Source: Erpobdella octoculata
Lineage: Eukaryota > Annelida > Clitellata > Hirudinida > Erpobdellidae
Reading direction: 5' to 3'
NCBI GenBank assembly: GCA_963978895.1
Contig: OZ022243.1
Location: 16,021,789 to 16,085,788 of the forward strand
Length of the DNA: 64,000 nucleotides
Position numbers and translations under genes: made by a program. The notes under the pieces were generated by a model, which had not been told where the DNA came from, did no database searches, and saw only the letters and a list, made by a program, of their open reading frames with translations. Shown here in pieces: positions 57,787 to 64,000 of the stretch (positions are counted from its first letter, which is position 1; the number at the start of each line of letters is the position of its first letter).

Positions 57787-60722
57787 TCAAGAAAAATTGT
57801 AGTTCTTCTGGAGTCGACCGCTGCTATCGTCATCTGGGACCAACCACTGAACGCGAATCTTACTCTGGTCTAGCCGGACAATCTATCCCCGCTGCTTGTC
57901 TCAATGTTAGGTCTATTAAAAACAAAACTGCTATCGTTGCGGATATCATAAATGAAAACAAGTTATCAATCCTCGGCTTAACTGAAACCTGGCACGAGAG
58001 TTATGAAGATGTTGCACTGAAAAAGATCACTTTGCCCGGCTACCGTTGCATGGAATCCGCCAGAAGGTCTGATGAAACGGGTCGCACATACGGTGGAATT
58101 GCGGTTATTTACAAGGACACGCTGTCTGCCAAGCCACACCCTCTGGGTTCCAAGCCAACTACATTCGAGATCACGTCTATAATGTTTTCGTCTTTGAAAA
58201 CGAATTTTATCTTTGTGGTGATATACCGCCCTGGAGGCAATCCCGTGAGTGATTTGTTCTTCACGGAGCTTGAGAGCATATTGGAAACCCTGGCAACTTA
58301 CAACCTCCAAATCATTATTACCGGCGATCTTAACGTCAGGGTCAACATCTCTAATGACCCCCACTCCATCCGTTTTCTCAGTCTCATACGTTCATTTGGA
58401 TTTATTCAGTCTGTCGTCGGCCCTACGTATACGCATGGTAACACTCTGGACTTGGTCATTACCCGATCAGATCTTCCCCCTCCATCTATCATCGTTGATC
58501 TACCACAGGTGTCAGATCACTCGCTTGTGCGTTTCCGGATCCCGGTCCGTCATCCTCCCCCGCTGCTTATCGACGTCAACACCCGGGCTTGGAGAAGTTT
58601 CGACCCAGAGCAATTCCGTTCTGATTTACAGGGAAGTTCTCTGTGTAATCCGGCGGTCTATGAGACGATGTCAATCAGTCAGGTTCTTGAGACCTTTGAC
58701 ACAACCTTGTCATCACTTCTTAACAAACATGCCCCGCCTCGTGTTGCCAGGCTGCGCGACCGGCCCCTCACCCCATGGTTCGACTCTGAATGCGCTGCCT
58801 TAAAACGAAGATCGAGGAAGTTAGAAAGACGTAATAGACGAACACAAGATCCCATCGATCGCACTTCATGGATCAACCACGTGCGAACGTCTCATGACCT
58901 TTACAGACAGAAACAAAATCTCTACTGGAAGATGAAGATTGACGACAGCCGAGGGAGTCCTGGGAGATTATGGCGGACATTATCTGGGGTGCTCGGTCGG
59001 GTTCGGAGCAACCCGATTTTGCCAAAAGATCTTACAGCCAATGATTTCTCGAGAGCGTTCAATGATAAGATAAGTGATATCCGCCAGTCTACGTCACATG
59101 CTTCCAGTCCACGATTCGACCCCGGCTGTTGTTCCTGCGACCTGCTGAGGTTTAAACCTGTGAGTGTCGACGACATTACCCGGCTCATCAAATCTTCACC
59201 AAACAAAAATTGTTCCCTGGACCCAATACCGACATGGATGATCAAGCAATACTCTAGTGAACTGGCACCGTTTGTGACATTCCTGGTAAATTCATCGCTA
59301 GAGCGGGGACAGTTTCCTCCTGCCCAGAAAAATGCTGTCATCACACCGATCCTGAAGAAGCCGAATCTAGATCCGCTCAACACCGGTAACTACCGCCCAA
59401 TCTCGAATCTGTCCTATCTGTCAAAACTACTGGAACGATGCGTAGCCGCCCAGATAAACATCTACCTCGGTGAAAACAACCTTCTCCCGATGTTTCAGTC
59501 GGCGTACAGAAATCAGCACTCCACTGAAACTGCTGTCCTGAAGGTACTGTCTGATATTTACGCTGCGGCTGATTCGGGTCGTATTACGCTACTGGGACTT
59601 CTGGACCTCTCTGCTGCTTTCGACACTGTTGACCATCAAATTTTGGTCAACAGGCTCCATTTCTCGTATGGTTTCGGAGACGTCGTCCTCGAATGGTTTC
59701 GTTCCTATTTGACTGATCGGTCCTACTGCATCCGCTCCGGAGGTGTTTTGTCCACGCCTACCTCTGTCCTGTGTGGCGTCCCGCAGGGATCTGTTCTGGG
59801 CCCGTTGTTGTTTCTTCTCTATTCCGCGGACGTCCTACATATTGCCACGAAACATCGGTTTTCTGTCCATTCTTATGCTGACGACCTGCAGATTTACGAT
59901 CACTCCCCGCCAGCGTTGTGTTCCGATCTGGTCCCTAGGATGTCTGCATGTATCAGCGAGATTGGCACTTGGATGGCGAGCAATCGCTTGCAACTCAATC
60001 CTTCTAAGACCGAAGTGATCTGGTTGGGCTCGCCTGGTCGACTCAGCTTCTGTCCGAAGGGGGATCTGGTCATCGCTGGTGTCTCAGTCAGGCCCTCCAC
60101 TTATGTTCGTAATCTTGGCGTGATGGTCGACAGTAGCTTGTCTATGGAAGCACACATCTCTCATCTTACTCGTTCATGCTTCTATCATCTCCGTCAACTG
60201 CGCGTCGTCCGCCGTAGCCTCACCACGGACTCCGCCCATTCACTCATCAGAGCACTCGTGCACAGCCGGCTTGATTACTGTAATGGTGTTATGGCCGGAC
60301 TTAGACAGTTTCAAATCAACAGGCTCCAATCCATTCTCCGAGCAGCCGCTCGTCTTGTTCTTCAGCTGCCCGGCTGTTCTCCCGTATCAGATCTCATGCG
60401 GACGCAACTTCACTGGCTTCCTTTCCCGCAGAGAATTCAGTTCAAGTTGGGTCTGATGGTATACAAGTGCCTCTACCACACGGCTCCGGTCTACCTGCAA
60501 CAATTGTGTGTACCGATCTCAACGCTTGCTGGTCGGTCCCACCTTCGATCGGCGGCGGCTGGCGACTTGTTCGTTCCATCGTCAAAGACAACGACTCTCG
60601 GCAGGCGCGGATTCTCCACTGCTGGTCCAGTTGTTTGGAACAGCCTATCTGCTGACTTAAGGAATCCAGCTTTGGACCTCGGTGGTTTCAGGAAGCTGCT
60701 TAAGACCGAACTTTATTCCTAA
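57612..60722 (+). CDS. LINE ORF2 protein: endonuclease and reverse transcriptase
   Basis: 1036 codons from the ATG at 57612. After a basic start (KRKRNKK) comes an APE-type endonuclease: ACLNVRSI, LTETWH, GGIAVIY, YRPGG, ITGDLNV, YTHGNTLDLVIT and SDHSLVRF. The reverse transcriptase reads NYRPISNLSYLSKLLERCV, LLDLSAAFDTVDHQIL, CGVPQGSVLGPLLFLLYSAD and HSYADDLQIY, so the catalytic FD and ADD are intact. The C-terminus has MRTQLHWLPFPQRIQFKLGL and TAGPVVWNSL. No in-frame Met lies between the ORF1 stop and the endonuclease, so the start must lie within ORF1, unless translation re-enters by frameshift. Likely competent for target-primed reverse transcription. Confidence 0.92.
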   Translation: MVDGVHPPRPDAKRKRNKKAPGRRNEVTAAERGNKPQNLGRQNSDQKSPQWSKKSKCLIKKNCSSSGVDRCYRHLGPTTERESYSGLAGQSIPAACLNVRSIKNKTAIVADIINENKLSILGLTETWHESYEDVALKKITLPGYRCMESARRSDETGRTYGGIAVIYKDTLSAKPHPLGSKPTTFEITSIMFSSLKTNFIFVVIYRPGGNPVSDLFFTELESILETLATYNLQIIITGDLNVRVNISNDPHSIRFLSLIRSFGFIQSVVGPTYTHGNTLDLVITRSDLPPPSIIVDLPQVSDHSLVRFRIPVRHPPPLLIDVNTRAWRSFDPEQFRSDLQGSSLCNPAVYETMSISQVLETFDTTLSSLLNKHAPPRVARLRDRPLTPWFDSECAALKRRSRKLERRNRRTQDPIDRTSWINHVRTSHDLYRQKQNLYWKMKIDDSRGSPGRLWRTLSGVLGRVRSNPILPKDLTANDFSRAFNDKISDIRQSTSHASSPRFDPGCCSCDLLRFKPVSVDDITRLIKSSPNKNCSLDPIPTWMIKQYSSELAPFVTFLVNSSLERGQFPPAQKNAVITPILKKPNLDPLNTGNYRPISNLSYLSKLLERCVAAQINIYLGENNLLPMFQSAYRNQHSTETAVLKVLSDIYAAADSGRITLLGLLDLSAAFDTVDHQILVNRLHFSYGFGDVVLEWFRSYLTDRSYCIRSGGVLSTPTSVLCGVPQGSVLGPLLFLLYSADVLHIATKHRFSVHSYADDLQIYDHSPPALCSDLVPRMSACISEIGTWMASNRLQLNPSKTEVIWLGSPGRLSFCPKGDLVIAGVSVRPSTYVRNLGVMVDSSLSMEAHISHLTRSCFYHLRQLRVVRRSLTTDSAHSLIRALVHSRLDYCNGVMAGLRQFQINRLQSILRAAARLVLQLPGCSPVSDLMRTQLHWLPFPQRIQFKLGLMVYKCLYHTAPVYLQQLCVPISTLAGRSHLRSAAAGDLFVPSSKTTTLGRRGFSTAGPVVWNSLSADLRNPALDLGGFRKLLKTELYS

Positions 60723-60801
60723 ATTTATGATTTGACGCGACGCGCTTTTGTGACTTTTTAAAAAAAGCGCATTATAAATTTACATTTAATAATAATAATA
60801 T

Positions 60802-61092
60802 CGTTGCTTCTGCCATTCTTCGTTCAGCTTTGCGTCATTTTCTGTCATGATGACATCGTTGTTGCCAATGTCAGACTCAACATCAGCATCTTCAATGTGG
60901 TCTTCTTCATTATCAGATTGTCTTTGATCATTGCAACCTTTTTGTAATAGATCATTAGTATTAGTCGTAGTGCTATTTTGAGACAGAACCTTGTTTTGAA
61001 CTCTGAAAGTTCAGCTGCGACTGCATTGGCATCAGCTCCATAGAGTTGGCAAATCATCTCAATGTCAGAACTGTTTATAGACTTTATCACTT
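60802..61092 (-). pseudogene. hAT-like transposase segment upstream of the LINE insertion
   Basis: The minus strand reads VIKSINSSDIEMICQLYGAD then ANAVAAELSEFKTRF, an acidic stretch, and MTENDAKLNEEWQKQR up to the LINE. ...LY..D.....AEL.EFK is typical of the helical segment that precedes the dimerisation domain in ZMYM6/TTF-type hATs. The C-terminal part is at 56279-56585. Confidence 0.65.
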
Positions 61093-61329
61093 AAGAGAGT
61101 CTAAGGTGTGAACAACGACATACCGCTATTATCATAAACATCAACAACATCGCAGAAGTAAGAAACCTTTTTAACCGCAAAACTAAAGCTCAGGGGGGAA
61201 TTTTTTCTCCCCTAGCTTTGCGAGGAAGCATTTGCCTCCTAACCCCCACCTTCTGGGCGCCCCTGAGTTCAAAGATGTACCTGTTTCAATAGAAACAGCC
61301 AACGATGGAGAACTTGACACATTTGTCCC
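61093..61329. other. unassigned
   Basis: A GC-richer stretch (AGGGGGGAATTTTTTCTCCC, then CTGGGCGCCCCTGA) resembles a transposon edge. Confidence 0.3.
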
Positions 61330-61560
61330 TGCCAATGGGCGCGATGGGACAGCGGTAAAAGTCTTTGACTTTTGAGCTTGGGGTCCTGGGTTCAAGTCCC
61401 AGGTAAGCAAAATCCCACATCGCGTAACTTCCTTGAGCAAGGAGTTCACTCTGAATTCAGTCGATCTGAATGCCTCAGGTCAACTCAGCCTTTCATCCTC
61501 CTGTGGTAGTCAAATGAGTACCGGTGGTTTCACTGGGGATAAATAAATCGATTGAGGCGC
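61330..61560 (+). mobile_element. tRNA-derived SINE
   Basis: An A-box-like GATGGGACAGCGGTAAAAG (61343-61361) and a strong B box GGTTCAAGTCC (61389-61399) sit in a CCTGGGTTCAAGTCCCAGG T-arm-like stem. A non-tRNA body follows, with AATGAGTACCGGTGG near 61513 and a short AAATAAAT end. It is unrelated to the SINE at 922. Confidence 0.65.
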
Positions 61561-61685
61561 TGAATACGACTGCCTGCATCGTAGTGGTCTTGAAATCGAT
61601 TCGTCGGTATAACACCACTATAATATCATCGGAATCTTTATCTTTTATCTTTAATAGTTCAGTCAGATATTCTGTAGGGGTGGCT

Positions 61686-62038
61686 GTAGCGTGGGTAAAA
61701 AAATAGTGCCGAATCCGGGGTACCCATTTTGAGCTCTCATAACTCCGGAACCGGAAGTCACGTGACCTTACGATTCAAACTCGAGTTAGGGCTCATGGAC
61801 CCCTATGTTCCTTTTGAGTTTGGTTTTTCAAGATTACGTGGTTCCGGAGATATTCGACGTCGACCCCGCAAGCGTTTATAGCCCAAAAGCAGAAGTGGGT
61901 GTGGTCGCACAGACTTCCGCTCGGCACCGGAAATAGGTCTCATTGACCACCCTGTACCTGTAAAATCTCAGGTCGCTTGCTAATACCGTTTCTGAGAAAT
62001 CGCGATTTCCGTGCTCGGATTCTTATCCCTCCCGGCTG
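61686..62038 (+). repeat. GC-richer repeat, copy 1
   Basis: About 350 bp from TGTAGCGTGGGTAAAAAAAT to TTATCCCTCCCGGCT, about 90% like copy 2 by eye. Contains CTCCGGAA palindromes and ATATTCGACGTCGA. No frame. Could be a SINE body, an LTR or a satellite unit. Confidence 0.75.
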
Positions 62039-62258
62039 CATATTTACAAACACTTAGCGTATTCGGACTCGATTCCATTCACGAATAAATGAAAGTGCAA
62101 ACTTACCATTTCACTATACTTATCCTAAATTGAAAAAAACTGCTATCTTTGAACGCCCATAAATCCATATCCGGAATACAAATTCGAAAAATTCTTCTCC
62201 CACCAGGTGTTCCCGTTCAGGGGTCGTCTTCTCATGTAGAGTGCAGTTCCGTTTCGCC

Positions 62259-62605
62259 TGTAGCGTGGGTAAAAAAATAGTGCCGAATCCGGGGTACCCA
62301 TTTTCGAGCACTCGTAACTCCGGAAGTCATGTGACCCTGCGATTCAAACTCGAGTTAGGGCTCATGAATCCCTATGTTCCTTTTGAGGTTGGTTTTTCAA
62401 GGTCACATGGTTCCGGAGATATTCGACGTCGAATCCGCAAGCGTTTATAGCCTAAAAGCGAAAGTGGACGTGGTCGCACAGACTTCTGGTCGACACCGGA
62501 AGTAGGTCTCATTGATCCCCCTGTACCTGTAAAATCTCAGGTCGCTGGCTATTACCGTTTCTGAGAAATCGCAATTTCCGTGCTCGGATTCCTATCCCTC
62601 CCGGC
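62259..62605 (+). repeat. GC-richer repeat, copy 2
   Basis: Direct repeat of copy 1, 220 bp downstream. It continues into TTCAACTATAGCAGACTC and CGCACCTGAAGTCCTTTACA (62627-62672), a piece found again alone at 63266-63322. Confidence 0.75.
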
Positions 62606-64000
62606 TCATATATCGCGTTCAACTATAGCAGACTCACCCGCGTCGCACCTGAAGTCCTTTACACTCAACACGCACAACGCTTAAATTCATCAATGAAGAG
62701 TTGCTGCGATTTGCATCAAATTTTTAAATTTCGTCAACATTTTTGAACTTAACTTTTAGATAGTTAACTTACATGTTATAATTCTTTTATGTTTATAAAC
62801 TTGATACCTGTAAAATAATGTTTCAAAATACTTTAAATCTTTGTTGCACCATCTCAGTAGATCATAAATAAACTTAGTATTTACTACGAAATTAAAAAGC
62901 TAATACAAATTGCATGTAAAATTTCATTGATGTTTGTGTTTAAAATCAAACAACACACAAGTTTCATGTTTTAGTTATAAAATACTTGCTTTTGCAAAAA
63001 CGCAATTAATTTTCCAAATACTTTCTTGTTACGCAACTGAAGTAATGAATTCTAGTTTAGCAGTTAGCAAAAAAGAATAACTATACTAACTAGATAAAAA
63101 TAATTAAGCTTGTTTATCCATTAGACAACAAGTGTTTTATTTATATATTTTTAAATGAGCAGCAAGCTTGACTTGTCTAGCCAATCCTAGCGACTGAATT
63201 GTATCCCACATGAATATAAATAAGCACAGCGTTGTGCGTGTTTGTAAATGCACCTCCCGGCTCTCGTGTCATATTCAACTATAGCAGACTCGCCCACATC
63301 GCACCTGAAGTCCTTTACAATAGACAAAAACAGTGGGATTGGCCAAACTCTGTTTTTGTTTCAAAAAAAGTCAGCAAAATTGTTATTATTTTAGATTTTC
63401 AAAATACCTATATGAGTAGCCCATTACTTTTGAAGTCTGATACTGGACTCCAAGTGTAAAGACTAATAAGTGTTGATTGACTAGTGGATGACAAATCCGA
63501 TTCTGTTAATCCAGATGATGATATAAGCAATATTGACAATCATATAGGGTTTTTCTTGAATGACTTTTTAATTTTATTTAAAGTAATAATAAATGAGGAC
63601 TTTTTCTATACCTTTTTTTCTAAAATAACCATTATTTCTTCAGGTTGACCTGAATACAGGGAGCCTTCATTTTCATTCGTGGCTTTGACCTCAGTCTTTG
63701 AACGACATGGTCAATTCTTTCTACATTCGGAATCATTCTTTTCCAGTCCCTCTGTAGTCTATATGATCTTCCAATTCCATGTTCAGGATTGGAGAACCAC
63801 GACAAATCGTTTTCTCAAATTGTTTTTTCACTAGATTGCTGATCACAGTAAGTGATGTTCACAAACCATAAATCTCGTGGGATTAAGCTATGCAAAGGCC
63901 CATAGGCACTTTTGATATTGCTGAGCAGGTAGAGCATCCACATTGTCTAATTACCACACTTAATCATGGTAGAGAAGGAAAACATTCTTTATATAATATC
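62606..64000. other. unassigned
   Basis: AT-rich with short unknown frames. The 63247-63322 segment repeats the end of copy 2 (CTCCCGGCT, ACTATAGCAGACTCGCC). Nothing else recognised. Confidence 0.4.

Larger units (their letters stand above)
56590..60802 (+). mobile_element. full-length non-LTR retrotransposon, CR1/L2 group
   Basis: A 5' UTR of about 180 bp, ORF1 (56773-57786), ORF2 (57612-60722), a short 3' UTR and a (TAA)n tail (60787-60800). Both frames are open end to end, and GC content (near 50%) is much higher than in the flanks. The trinucleotide tail and APVYLQQL...AGPVVWNSL tail protein suggest the L2/Crack side of the CR1 group. Confidence 0.9.

Noticed and set aside
61330..61420. 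Functional tRNA gene
   Set aside because: The T arm is good, but the D and anticodon arms and acceptor do not pair; treated as a SINE head.

Overview
The window is AT-rich, intron-bearing nuclear DNA from a metazoan, most likely an invertebrate. No bacterial, plastid or viral genome features are present, and I could not name the species. Almost every recognisable coding sequence belongs to a transposable element. I found no host gene I would vouch for; the best candidate is an exon-like stretch at 48575-48767. Long (AT)n, (TATG)n, (CATA)n and (CAGT)n microsatellites punctuate the whole window.

Layout. 1-2.2 kb: tRNA-headed SINE repeats in a palindrome, then a non-autonomous Helitron. 2.4-2.8 kb: a Penelope-like element (PLE) fragment with a hammerhead ribozyme. 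3.6-4.8 kb: a hAT-type element with perfect target duplications. 8.0-9.6 kb: clustered Helitron copies. 9.8-15.6 kb: a spliced Merlin/ISXO2-like transposase gene whose introns hold a LINE fragment and a young, internally deleted Gypsy LTR element. 16.2-18.5 kb: three Helitron units in a row with long microsatellites. 19.7-20.9 kb: PLE tail and hammerhead. 21.5-22.9 kb: remains of a Helitron helicase gene. 23.2-24.8 kb: a hAT element with a BED-finger remnant. 25.2-29.4 kb: LINE 3' end, then a Gypsy pol split by a hAT. 30.5-33.5 kb: MITEs, SINE and Helitron. 34.5-35.6 kb: Gypsy integrase. 35.8-41.1 kb: a PLE (reverse transcriptase, GIY-YIG, hammerhead) broken by two hATs. 41.5-50.8 kb: more hATs, including one nested in a close relative. 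51-56 kb: Helitron, PLE, SINE and Gypsy gag fragments. 56.6-60.8 kb: a LINE with both ORFs open. 61-62.7 kb: SINE and a duplicated GC-richer repeat.

How the parts relate. The helicase-derived Helitron at 21.5 kb shares its 3' terminus (a CCCGGG-type hairpin followed by CTAG and a T) with the many short copies, so it is the likely source family. Helitron 5' ends begin TC plus a TA run and TGTTTGTATG; these look like the seeds of the giant (TA)n and (TATG)n arrays, which then serve as A|T landing sites for more Helitrons. PLE fragments all end at the same point in their short 5' ORF, next to (AT)n, and three carry hammerhead ribozyme folds with stem-preserving changes. The hATs are dated by target duplications: exact 8-bp duplications flank at least seven of them, and they lie inside PLE, Gypsy and other hAT sequences, so hAT activity came late. 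The only element that looks coding-competent is the CR1/L2-group LINE at 56.6-60.8 kb.
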